A stretch of 38,915 nt of DNA from JAJRXG01 sp964640065 (GTDB lineage Bacteria > Bacteroidota > Bacteroidia > Chitinophagales > Saprospiraceae), in assembly GCA_964640065.1 (NCBI GenBank), contig CAZXIE010000020.1, positions 1-38,915 on the forward strand. Reading direction: 5' to 3'. The notes beneath the pieces were generated by a model that saw nothing but the letters and a program-made list of their open reading frames with translations, was not told the origin of the DNA and searched no databases. Shown piece by piece: positions 31,712 through 38,915 of the stretch. A program made the position numbers and the translations under genes. Position 1 is the first letter of the stretch. Every line of letters begins with the position of its first letter.

Positions 31712-33109
31712 ATGAAGATACTATGGATAACGATCTTAACATATATTCTCAGCCCAATCCACGGTCAAATCGACCATGAGAAAGACGCTCTCTTCGTCAA
31801 GTCCATCCATGATCAGATTCTTCTGGATGGGGCTTGCTATGGTTGGTTAGAGCATTTATCCGAGGTAATCGGAGGGAGATTAGCTGGCTCTGCTGCTTCT
31901 GAAAAGGCGATATACTATACCAAAGAGCAACTGAATGAGATCAGTGACACCACATATTTACAAAAGTGTGAAGTGCCTTACTGGACAAGGGGAGCTCAGG
32001 AAAAAGTAGTCTTGATAGACCCTCTTACATCCGATAGTCTTGACATAGGAGGACTGGCACTAGGTAATAGCATAGGTACTGGCCCATCAGGTGTGAGCGG
32101 AGATATCGTAGAGGTACGTACACTAGATGAAGTAAGAGAACTAGGTCCAGAGCGCCTAGCCGGGCGGGTCGTCTTCTATAATCGGCCGATGGACCCTACA
32201 CAGATCAGAACCTTTTACGCATATGGTGGTGCTGTAGATCAACGCGTCAATGGACCTTCCGTCGCAGCTGCCCAGGGAGCTATCGCCGTGCTTGTAAGGT
32301 CGATGACTACTGCCATTGATGATTATCCGCATACAGGCGTAACAAGGTATGACCCTAATCACCCTGAGATACCTGCTATAGCCATCAGTACAAAAGACGC
32401 GGAGTTGCTGCATGAGATGCTAGTCCATCAAAGTATGGATGCTCATATAGTATCGTCTTCGGAGATGGTAGACGAGCACAAAAATTCTTACAATGTGATC
32501 GCAGAAATCAAAGGAACCACTTATCCAGATGAAATCATACTCGTAGGTGGTCACTTAGACTCATGGGATGTAGGCGGTGGAGCACATGATGATGGTGCGG
32601 GATGTGTACATAGCATGCAGGTACTTCATACTCTCCATCATCTAGGCTATCGCCCACAGAGAACGATACGCTGTGTTCTCTTTATGAATGAAGAAAATGG
32701 CTTAGGTGGAGGTCTCGCTTATGCTGACGAATCAAATGATAATGGCGAATGGCATATGGCCGCCATAGAGTCAGATGCAGGAGGATTTACACCACGTGGA
32801 TTTTCTTGTGATGCTACTGATGAAGTCTTTGCTGGTTTTTATAGACAGGTGACACAATGGGAGGATATCCTTGACCCATATTATCTATCATTTACTAAAG
32901 GGGGATCTGGAGCAGATATCAGTCCACTCAAAAGTCAAGAAGGATTACTCTTCGGATTTAGGCCGGATTCTCAGCGTTATTTTGATTTTCATCATACCGC
33001 TGCAGACCGCATAGAAGCTGTGAATGAAAGAGAACTAAAACTCGGTGCAGCAGCTATGACTTCGCTTGTATATTTGCTTGATAAATATGGTCTAGCAAAA
33101 GGTGAGTAA
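31712..33109 (+). CDS. M28 family zinc peptidase (carboxypeptidase Q-like)
   Basis: A 465-residue exported metallopeptidase. A signal peptide occupies about 1-19 (ending SPIHGQ). A PA (protease-associated) insert lies about 120-250. The two-zinc site is seen as H281 in GGHLDSWDVG, D293/D294 in AHDDGAG, E327/E328 in MNEENGLGG, D355 in ESDAGG and H427/H428 in DFHHTAAD. This set and order match M28 carboxypeptidase Q/aminopeptidases, which cleave small peptides in the periplasm or outside the cell. All the metal ligands are present, so it should be active. hpt starts one base after the stop codon, a tight translational coupling between unrelated functions. Confidence 0.93.
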   Translation: MKILWITILTYILSPIHGQIDHEKDALFVKSIHDQILLDGACYGWLEHLSEVIGGRLAGSAASEKAIYYTKEQLNEISDTTYLQKCEVPYWTRGAQEKVVLIDPLTSDSLDIGGLALGNSIGTGPSGVSGDIVEVRTLDEVRELGPERLAGRVVFYNRPMDPTQIRTFYAYGGAVDQRVNGPSVAAAQGAIAVLVRSMTTAIDDYPHTGVTRYDPNHPEIPAIAISTKDAELLHEMLVHQSMDAHIVSSSEMVDEHKNSYNVIAEIKGTTYPDEIILVGGHLDSWDVGGGAHDDGAGCVHSMQVLHTLHHLGYRPQRTIRCVLFMNEENGLGGGLAYADESNDNGEWHMAAIESDAGGFTPRGFSCDATDEVFAGFYRQVTQWEDILDPYYLSFTKGGSGADISPLKSQEGLLFGFRPDSQRYFDFHHTAADRIEAVNERELKLGAAAMTSLVYLLDKYGLAKGE

Positions 33110-33110
33110 C

Positions 33111-33647
33111 ATGAAAGAAACCATACAGCTCCACGACAAGAAGTTTGAGATGTATCTCAGCGAGGATGAACTGCAGAAAAGGATAAAAGCTCTTGCTGCT
33201 CGTGTCACTGAAGACTATCATGACAAACAACCCATCATCTTGAGTATCCTCAATGGGTCTTTCATCTTCACTGCTGACCTTGTGAGGTATTTTGATTTCC
33301 AGATGACTATAGAGTTCGTCAGATACTCCTCTTATGAAGGAACAGAGTCGACAGGCCAAGTCACGAAGATGTTAGGCATGAAGTCTGATATAAGTGGTCA
33401 AGATCTCCTGATCGTCGAAGACATTATCGATACAGGCCGTACACTTCATCATGCCTTACAAGATCTCAAAAAACAAAACCCCAAGTCCATAGAGATCGTC
33501 AGTCTTCTGGTGAAACCAGATGCTGCCATACATGATGTCCCTTGTAAGTATGCGGGCTTCAGAATACCTAATGACTTTGTCGTAGGATATGGACTTGACT
33601 ATGACGAACTAGGTAGAGATCTACCTTCTATCTACAAGCTTGCATAG
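33111..33647 (+). CDS. hpt: Hypoxanthine phosphoribosyltransferase
   Basis: This purine salvage enzyme makes IMP (and usually GMP) from the base and PRPP. The PRPP-binding loop is LLIVEDIIDTGRTL (EDIIDTG around residues 103-109). The early flexible-loop segment YSSYEGTESTGQV and the SLLVKPDA strand for base binding are also present. I prefer the ATG at 33111 (178 residues) to the in-frame GTG at 33102, which would overlap the peptidase gene by 8 bases; either is possible. It is cytoplasmic and part of the same transcript as the peptidase. A 101-base gap follows before the amidohydrolase genes. Confidence 0.94.
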   Translation: MKETIQLHDKKFEMYLSEDELQKRIKALAARVTEDYHDKQPIILSILNGSFIFTADLVRYFDFQMTIEFVRYSSYEGTESTGQVTKMLGMKSDISGQDLLIVEDIIDTGRTLHHALQDLKKQNPKSIEIVSLLVKPDAAIHDVPCKYAGFRIPNDFVVGYGLDYDELGRDLPSIYKLA

Positions 33648-33748
33648 ATTCCTATAGGACATCAATAGTCTGTCGATATAATGCACGATCTGCTATTCTT
33701 TGTAGCCAATCCTGCTATCTTCATCCCATAACTGTTCTATTACAGCCT

Positions 33749-35416
33749 ATGAGATATTTGCTAGTTCTGGTCTTCTTCATGATCTATGTAGGAGCATCAT
33801 CACAGGACATACCACCCGTAACTACTAAGATCATGATAAAGAATGTCATGATTACCTCCACACCTACATCGAGTCCTTACCTCGGAGATATCATCATCGA
33901 TGATGGTCTGATCACTCAAGTAGGTAGAAGTATCAGCACGCCCTATGATGCTAAGGTCATCGAAGGTGACTCTATGTATGTATATGCAGGTTTTATAGCA
34001 CCCGCATCGCATATCGGATTAAAGTCACCAGAACCACTAGAAGATACTAATGTCGAAAGACGTGGTTATCCACCTAATCATATAGCAGGTGTAACGCCAG
34101 AGAAGACGATCGCGGACTACTATAGTCAGAAAGAGTCATCCATAAAAGATTTTAGACAACAAGGATTCGGCATCGCTCTATCAGTACCAGAAGGTATGAT
34201 GATGCCGGGTCGAGGATCTATCATCTCGCTAGGAGGAACTACTCTCAATGAAAGTGTGGTACATGAAGATGCTGTTATGTATGCACAGTGGGAGACCGCC
34301 GATGTCTTCCCGAGCACTATCATAGGTATCATGTCTAAGTGGAGAGAACTCTATCGAAACTCTGAGCTCACTTTGCAACATGCCGATAACTACAAGTCTA
34401 ATCCCCTGAACAGAAAGAGGCCATCCCAAGACGTAGCAACCGAAGCACTCTGGCCAGTCGTAAGCAAGGACATGCCTGTCTTCTTTAAAGCTGAAAAACT
34501 GCGTGATATCACACGTACACTCCAACTTCAGAGAGACCTAGGATTTGATCTTGTGCTCACCGAAGTTCGAGATGTCGATCGCATACTTGACTATGTAAAA
34601 AGTGCGCGGGCAAAAGTTCTTTTATCTCTCGATCTCCCAGATGAGATGGATGATGAAAAGACTGATCAAGATTCTACTATGACAGAACCTACTGATGCGG
34701 AAAAATCTAAGGAAGCTCTTCGCTTACGCAAATCTGCAGCTATCGACCGCTATACCGGTCAGGCCAAAATGCTTTCAGAAAGTGGTATGCCCGTGTCGTT
34801 CTCTTACCTCGAAACAAAGGGAAAAGATGTCCATACAAACATTATGAGACTGATAGAAGATGGACTCTCCAAAGAAACAGCATTAGCAGCTCTGACTACA
34901 CAAGCAGCGGATATGCTTGGCTTATCTAGTGTGGCCGGCACACTTGAGAGAGGTAAACTAGGTAATATGGTCATGACCACTGGTCCCTTGTGGGAAGAGG
35001 ATACAAAAATCAAAAATGTATTTGTAGATGGCATCATGCATGAATTAGATATCAAGGAAAAGAAAAAGAAGAAAGACGGAGATGACGATGTCGTTTTGGA
35101 CTTAGCAGGCACATGGACTTACTCGATAGAGATACCTGGCATGACTCCAAAAGGCACGATGGTATTTGAAGGATCTGGAGATAGTTATGATGTAACGATT
35201 ACGAGCAATCAAAATCCAGGCGAAGATGCTCAAGGCGAAGATGTAGAGGTTGATGGATCTGACGTGTCATTCACATTCACGATGGAAGCTGGTCCGGGCA
35301 TGAGCATCACAATAGAAAATAGTCTGCAGTTTGATGGCAATGATTTTGAAGGAACAGTCACCGTAGCTGATTTTGGCTCATTTGAGATAACTGGATCCAA
35401 ATCAACACCAGAATAA
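33749..35416 (+). CDS. Amidohydrolase-fold protein lacking metal ligands, with C-terminal beta-rich domain
   Basis: A 555-residue exported protein with a signal peptide at about 1-19 (ending GASSQ). The small beta domain common to amidohydrolases is clear (IIIDDGLITQVGRSI), but where active enzymes have D-A-H-x-H this protein has A84-P-A-S-H88, so the first His of HxH is lost. No later His/His/Asp ligand set can be identified either. The C-terminal end of the barrel is still family-like (ALAALTTQAADMLGLSSVAGTLERGKLGNMVM). Residues ~440-450 are a run of Lys, followed by a ~100-residue beta-rich domain (LAGTWTYSIEIPGMTPKGTMVFEG) of lipocalin-like or sandwich character. It is probably a non-catalytic partner of the intact amidohydrolase 25 bases downstream. 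Confidence 0.85.
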   Translation: MRYLLVLVFFMIYVGASSQDIPPVTTKIMIKNVMITSTPTSSPYLGDIIIDDGLITQVGRSISTPYDAKVIEGDSMYVYAGFIAPASHIGLKSPEPLEDTNVERRGYPPNHIAGVTPEKTIADYYSQKESSIKDFRQQGFGIALSVPEGMMMPGRGSIISLGGTTLNESVVHEDAVMYAQWETADVFPSTIIGIMSKWRELYRNSELTLQHADNYKSNPLNRKRPSQDVATEALWPVVSKDMPVFFKAEKLRDITRTLQLQRDLGFDLVLTEVRDVDRILDYVKSARAKVLLSLDLPDEMDDEKTDQDSTMTEPTDAEKSKEALRLRKSAAIDRYTGQAKMLSESGMPVSFSYLETKGKDVHTNIMRLIEDGLSKETALAALTTQAADMLGLSSVAGTLERGKLGNMVMTTGPLWEEDTKIKNVFVDGIMHELDIKEKKKKKDGDDDVVLDLAGTWTYSIEIPGMTPKGTMVFEGSGDSYDVTITSNQNPGEDAQGEDVEVDGSDVSFTFTMEAGPGMSITIENSLQFDGNDFEGTVTVADFGSFEITGSKSTPE

Positions 35417-35441
35417 TCAACTCCAACCTAACAATAAGAAC

Positions 35442-36794
35442 ATGAAAAATATAATCATATACATCACTCTCCTCTTGCTTACTGGAGCTCTATCAGGTCA
35501 GATGGAAAAAGGTGATATCCTTATACAAGATGCCACTGTCATCACGATTACTAATGGCGTCTTAGAAAACGCTGATGTGCTTATCAGAGATGGTATCATC
35601 AAAAGTATAGGTGAAGATCTTGCTGCACCAGACGGAGTGAAAACTGTCGATGCCAGTGGCATGTATGTTATGCCAGGCATCATCGATGCACACTCTCATA
35701 TAGCACTAGATGTGGTCAATGAAGCCACAGATCCTAATACCTCTGACGTCTTTGTAGGTGATGCGATAGATCCATTTGATGTGTCTATCTACAGAGCCCT
35801 TGCTGGTGGATGCACGACCTCTCATGCCATGCATGGATCGGCTAATGCCGTAGGTGGTCAGTGTGAGACGATCAAGCATAGATATGGCGTCTTTAATCCA
35901 GACGATATGAAGATGGATGGTGCACCGAGGACGATCAAGTTTGCACTAGGAGAAAATCCTATGCGAGTACATGGCGAACGAGCACGAATCGTACCTGCCA
36001 CCAGGATGGGAGTCGAGCAGATCTTTAGACAATCATTTGCGAAAGCGCAAGACTATGCTGAAGAGTGGAAGGCATATAAAGCCAATCCTACAGGCGTTTC
36101 TTCACCTCCTAAATATGACATGAAGATGGAGACGATGAAGGACATCTTAGATGGAGAGATCATCGTACACTGTCACTCATATAGAGCAGATGAGATACTG
36201 ATGCTGATCGACGTCTTAGATGATTATGGTGTCAAGAAAATTTGCTTTCAACATGTCAATGAAGGCTTTAAGGTAGCTCCCGAACTCGCAGAGTACGGTG
36301 CCCAGGCATCGGTATTCGCCGATTGGTGGGCGTACAAATTTGAAGTGTATTACTCGACAGCATATAACGCTACGATACTCACTCGTAATGGTGTCGTCAC
36401 TTCGATCAACTCTGATAGTGGTGAGCTGATCAGACACCTTTATCATGAAGCAGCAAAGACTCAGCGATATGGAGATCTTACTGATAACGAAGCTCTACGA
36501 TTAATCACACTCAACCCTGCTATACAGCTGGGTATAGATGAGAGAGTTGGATCGATAGAAGTCGGTAAAGAAGGCGATATAGCCATCTTCGATAAGCACC
36601 CATTATCTACTTATACGATACCGCAAATGACCATTGTCGACGGCGTTGTTAGATTTGATATCGATGATCCAGCAGATATGCGTATGGATGTCGATCCTGA
36701 AGAAAAGCTCTCCACATTTACTGAGCATAGTCATGATCACGAAGTGGATCGATGCATGCAAGATGTTCACACTTTCTTCTCAGACCAAAAATAG
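35442..36794 (+). CDS. Exported amidohydrolase with intact metal site (imidazolonepropionase-like)
   Basis: A 450-residue metal-dependent hydrolase of the amidohydrolase superfamily, with a signal peptide at about 1-20 (ending LSGQ). All expected ligands are present: H84-S-H86 in IIDAHSHIAL, H243/H245 in IVHCHSYRADE, H271 in FQHVNEGF and D325 in INSDSGEL. The C-terminal family block is EALRLITLNPAIQLGIDERVGSIEVGKEGDIAIF. Its relatives cleave cyclic amides or dipeptide-like compounds; the substrate is unknown. The mature protein ends in a His/Asp-rich tail (THEHSHDHEVDR-like, about 425-440) that could help metal loading. It lies between two related proteins that lack the site, with 25- and 6-base gaps, so the three are one operon. 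Confidence 0.92.
   Translation: MKNIIIYITLLLLTGALSGQMEKGDILIQDATVITITNGVLENADVLIRDGIIKSIGEDLAAPDGVKTVDASGMYVMPGIIDAHSHIALDVVNEATDPNTSDVFVGDAIDPFDVSIYRALAGGCTTSHAMHGSANAVGGQCETIKHRYGVFNPDDMKMDGAPRTIKFALGENPMRVHGERARIVPATRMGVEQIFRQSFAKAQDYAEEWKAYKANPTGVSSPPKYDMKMETMKDILDGEIIVHCHSYRADEILMLIDVLDDYGVKKICFQHVNEGFKVAPELAEYGAQASVFADWWAYKFEVYYSTAYNATILTRNGVVTSINSDSGELIRHLYHEAAKTQRYGDLTDNEALRLITLNPAIQLGIDERVGSIEVGKEGDIAIFDKHPLSTYTIPQMTIVDGVVRFDIDDPADMRMDVDPEEKLSTFTEHSHDHEVDRCMQDVHTFFSDQK
36035..36047. repeat. Copy 2 of a 13-base repeat, ATTTGCGAAAGCG, inside a coding region
   Basis: It is in frame within the intact amidohydrolase, where it encodes FAKAQ, a peptide often seen where such short palindromic repeats are inserted in genes. 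The protein frame stays open through it. Confidence 0.4.
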
Positions 36795-36800
36795 AAGACC

Positions 36801-38108
36801 ATGAACCAGATATATAAAATACTCTTTCTGACCACCCTATTCTGCTGGGCACTGTCGAGTGCTCAAGGACAGCAGGTAGCGAAGTCTACCTATGGAGAAG
36901 TCATCCTTTCTAATGCCACCGTACATACGATAACCAAAGGCACCTTAGAGGGTGCAGATGTCCATATTAAAGATGGAAAGATCGCTGGTGTCGGTAGTAA
37001 TCTCTCGGTCACTGGTGCTCAGACCATCGACTGTAGTGGTAAGCACATTTATCCTGGATTTATAGATGGCGGCACACGTCTTGGTCTGTCAGAAGTAAGC
37101 GCGGTATCACTTACTAACGACTTTAATGAGATAGGCGATGTCACTCCCCAGATGAAAGCTCTTACTGCCGTTAATCCCAACTCAGTTGCAATCCCAGTCA
37201 CTAGAGTTAATGGCGTGACTTCGGTTATAGCTGCACCTACGGGTGGGATATTTTCTGGCACCGCTAGTCTTATCAATCTCCATGGCTATACACCAGCTCA
37301 GATGAGTGCTGGGTTTCATGGTATCGTGATGAACTTTCCTTCGGCGGCTAGAAGAAGTAGATGGGATCGAAGGTCAGATGAAGACATCAAAAAAGCACAA
37401 GAGAAGGCAACTAACAAGATCCAAGAACTTTGGGATGAAGTAGCTTTATATCATCGCATCGATAGCGCTGGAGCTAAGGTAGCTGATGCTCGTATGAACT
37501 ATCAACCAGAGATGGAAGCCTTACTACCGGTATATCGTGGAGAGTCAACTTTGATGATCAGCGTGAATAAAGACAAAGACATCGAATCCGCTCTAGAGTG
37601 GATCGAAAAGATGGGAGTTAAGGCCATCCTTGTAGGCGTGGCTGAGGGACATCGCGTGGCTGATAAGATAGCGGCGGCGGGTATACCCGTGATTACTGGT
37701 CCAGTCCAGACTGTTCCTGGTCGAGATGAGGATAGTTATGATATCGCTTACGCAAATGCTGGCATCATGCAAAAAGCGGGTGTCAAGGTTGCACTGCGCA
37801 CTGATGATGCTGAGAATGTACGTAACCTACCTTTCCATGCCGGATTTGCAGCAGCATATGGCTTGGGTGTAGAAGAAGCCCTCAAGGCCATTACTATTAA
37901 TCCAGCTGAGATATTTGGATTAGGAGATCAGTATGGAAGTATCGAAGAAGGAAAGATGGCTAATCTCTTTGTATCAGATGGTGATCCATTTGAGATGAAG
38001 ACGAGGATCACTCATCTCTTTATCAAAGGATGGAATATTCCTATGGAGAGTCGACATACTCTACTTTATGATGAGTTTCTGGAGAGGTCGCCGGGTTTAG
38101 ATAGATAA
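36801..38108 (+). CDS. Amidohydrolase-fold protein with degenerate metal site
   Basis: A 435-residue exported protein (signal peptide about 1-24, ending AQGQQ). Its N-terminal beta domain matches the amidohydrolase family closely (ATVHTITKGTLEGADVHIKDGKIAGVG; then HIYPGFIDGGTRLGL). The HxH is replaced by G91-T-R93, and the second His-containing strand reads LMISVNKDKD. The GHRV block, the TDDAENV block near the catalytic Asp and the C-terminal INPAEIFGLGDQYGSIEEGKMANLF are retained. The overall fold should be intact but zinc-dependent catalysis improbable. It starts 6 bases after the active paralogue, and the HAD gene follows after 9 bases. Likely role (inference): partner or substrate-binding homologue of the active enzyme. 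Confidence 0.88.
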   Translation: MNQIYKILFLTTLFCWALSSAQGQQVAKSTYGEVILSNATVHTITKGTLEGADVHIKDGKIAGVGSNLSVTGAQTIDCSGKHIYPGFIDGGTRLGLSEVSAVSLTNDFNEIGDVTPQMKALTAVNPNSVAIPVTRVNGVTSVIAAPTGGIFSGTASLINLHGYTPAQMSAGFHGIVMNFPSAARRSRWDRRSDEDIKKAQEKATNKIQELWDEVALYHRIDSAGAKVADARMNYQPEMEALLPVYRGESTLMISVNKDKDIESALEWIEKMGVKAILVGVAEGHRVADKIAAAGIPVITGPVQTVPGRDEDSYDIAYANAGIMQKAGVKVALRTDDAENVRNLPFHAGFAAAYGLGVEEALKAITINPAEIFGLGDQYGSIEEGKMANLFVSDGDPFEMKTRITHLFIKGWNIPMESRHTLLYDEFLERSPGLDR

Positions 38109-38117
38109 CCTGCTAGT

Positions 38118-38747
38118 TTGATCAAGCACATCATTTTTGACTTTGGTGGTGTATTGTTGGATCTGGACTATGAAGCCTCATGGTCAGCACTAAAGACTTG
38201 TCTTAATCTGGATGATCTTGGCACACCAGAAGTACAACGGATTCTTCTTCATTATGAAGTAGGCAAGATCAGTGAGACAGTCTTTGTAGAGAAGCTTCAG
38301 AGACTTGCCCAAGGTTCACCTACTCACCAAGAAATCATAGATGCATGGAATGCTATGCTTGGCCCTCTTCCAAGCCAGCGTCTCGACATGCTGAAAAGCC
38401 TTGCTAAAGATTACCAAATCCATCTCCTAAGCAATGCTAATGAAACCCATATACGACATGTATATGCCTATCTCATGGAGACATATGATATCAGCGACTT
38501 TGGTGCAGAATACTTTGATCGTACTTACTTCTCCCACCTCATCCATATGCGAAAGCCCGATCATGAGATCTATCAAAAAGTGATCGACGATATAGGAGCG
38601 CCACCAGAGGTGATGATATTTATCGATGATCTTATCGAGAATGTTGAAGGTGCTCGTGCTTGCGGCATGTATGGACAGCATCATGACAGAACCAAAGATG
38701 TAATCAGTTTGATTAGAGGCTATCTCGATATTGCTAATGCAGTATAG
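38118..38747 (+). CDS. HAD family phosphatase (subfamily IA)
   Basis: A 209-residue HAD hydrolase. Motif I is IFDFGGVLLDLD with the nucleophile D8; motif II is the Ser/Asn in HLLSNANETH; motif III is the Lys of MRKPDHEIY; and motif IV is MIFIDDLIENVEGA. The helical cap after motif I and the DFGGV form match the YihX-like/epoxide hydrolase N-terminal branch, small-molecule phosphatases. The start is TTG at 38118, 9 bases after the preceding stop; no good ATG is near and motif I demands a start here. It is cytoplasmic, in contrast to the exported proteins upstream. The substrate is unknown. Confidence 0.9.
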   Translation: MIKHIIFDFGGVLLDLDYEASWSALKTCLNLDDLGTPEVQRILLHYEVGKISETVFVEKLQRLAQGSPTHQEIIDAWNAMLGPLPSQRLDMLKSLAKDYQIHLLSNANETHIRHVYAYLMETYDISDFGAEYFDRTYFSHLIHMRKPDHEIYQKVIDDIGAPPEVMIFIDDLIENVEGARACGMYGQHHDRTKDVISLIRGYLDIANAV

Positions 38748-38793
38748 TTATGCTGCAAAATGTTGATTTTCCACCCTCTTTGTCTCCCTGTAT

Positions 38794-38838
38794 GTACAAG
38801 GAACATGGTTTACAGCGTACAAGGGACATCCTTTACAG
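38794..38838. repeat. Pair of 22-base direct repeats
   Basis: GTACAAGGAACATGGTTTACAG-type unit at 38794-38815 and its near copy at 38817-38838 match at 19 of 22 positions and are separated by one base. The differences are single bases at unit positions 9, 14 and 15. The arrangement resembles repeats I associate with ends of IS481-like elements, which I cannot verify. No coding frame is seen after it within the window. Confidence 0.6.
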
Positions 38839-38915
38839 TTGATGTAAATTAATAGTCTTTATTGTTACGTTGGCATATTTGACTTCTAACTTGTCTTTAT
38901 CTGTTCTTCTTAATG

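Noticed and set aside
38118..38747. HAD protein as a pseudogene because it lacks an ATG
   Set aside because: TTG is a normal alternative start, and all four HAD motifs are present in one frame.
1..38915. CRISPR arrays, rRNA genes, tRNA genes, prophage
   Set aside because: No regular repeat-spacer pattern, rRNA-like sequence, tRNA cloverleaf or phage structural gene was seen; almost all intergenic gaps are too short.

Overview
The window comes from a member of the Bacteroidota, most likely a free-living Saprospiria-type bacterium. The evidence is a gingipain-like (C25) protein of type IX secretion type, a GH3 family protein, a DUF3078 protein, the Bacteroidota-type RsmI-like methyltransferase, a eukaryote-like long IleS with a PGIHH signature, a MetG with a KISTSR loop, and several TAnnTTTG-type -7 promoter elements. 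No plasmid or phage backbone is visible. Most of the window is ordinary chromosome with short intergenic gaps.

Left part (1-9612). A decayed 3' fragment of a second ileS lies at the left edge, followed by a plus-strand SDR oxidoreductase. Then, all on the minus strand, come thrS, metG, a 58-residue membrane ORF, a secreted protein of unknown function and ileS. This makes a cluster of three aminoacyl-tRNA synthetases with two uncharacterised genes inside it. Region 9752-14644 (minus) is a 1630-residue secreted C25 peptidase with CARDB-like segments and a FlgD-like C-terminal sorting domain, resembling the PorU2-type proteins of T9SS bacteria. It is divergent from a membrane glycosyltransferase gene. 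The gap between the two holds a foldable branched inverted repeat.

Middle (14828-26900). The plus strand carries the glycosyltransferase, rsmG, an MscS channel, an Nfu-type Fe-S carrier and an outer-membrane barrel protein. Converging on it is a tight seven-gene minus-strand run: PlsC-like acyltransferase, ligA, metY, RsmI-like methyltransferase, GH3 protein, a small conserved protein and recO. LigA has an atypical zinc finger. A 381-base AT-rich gap without genes follows.

Right part (27282-38915). A TPR protein ends at a clear intrinsic terminator, which faces the terminator of a four-gene minus-strand operon (ECF-type sigma factor, 72-residue protein, MscS-like channel, DUF3078 protein). 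Divergent from this, the plus strand carries an M28 peptidase, hpt, three consecutive amidohydrolase-fold proteins (only the middle one keeps its metal ligands) and a HAD phosphatase. The last 120 bases hold a pair of 22-base direct repeats that may mark the end of a mobile element beyond the window.

The observations most worth following are the amidohydrolase trio with two apparent pseudoenzymes, the ileS remnant, the branched inverted repeat at 14691-14805, and the sigma/small protein/MscS/DUF3078 operon.
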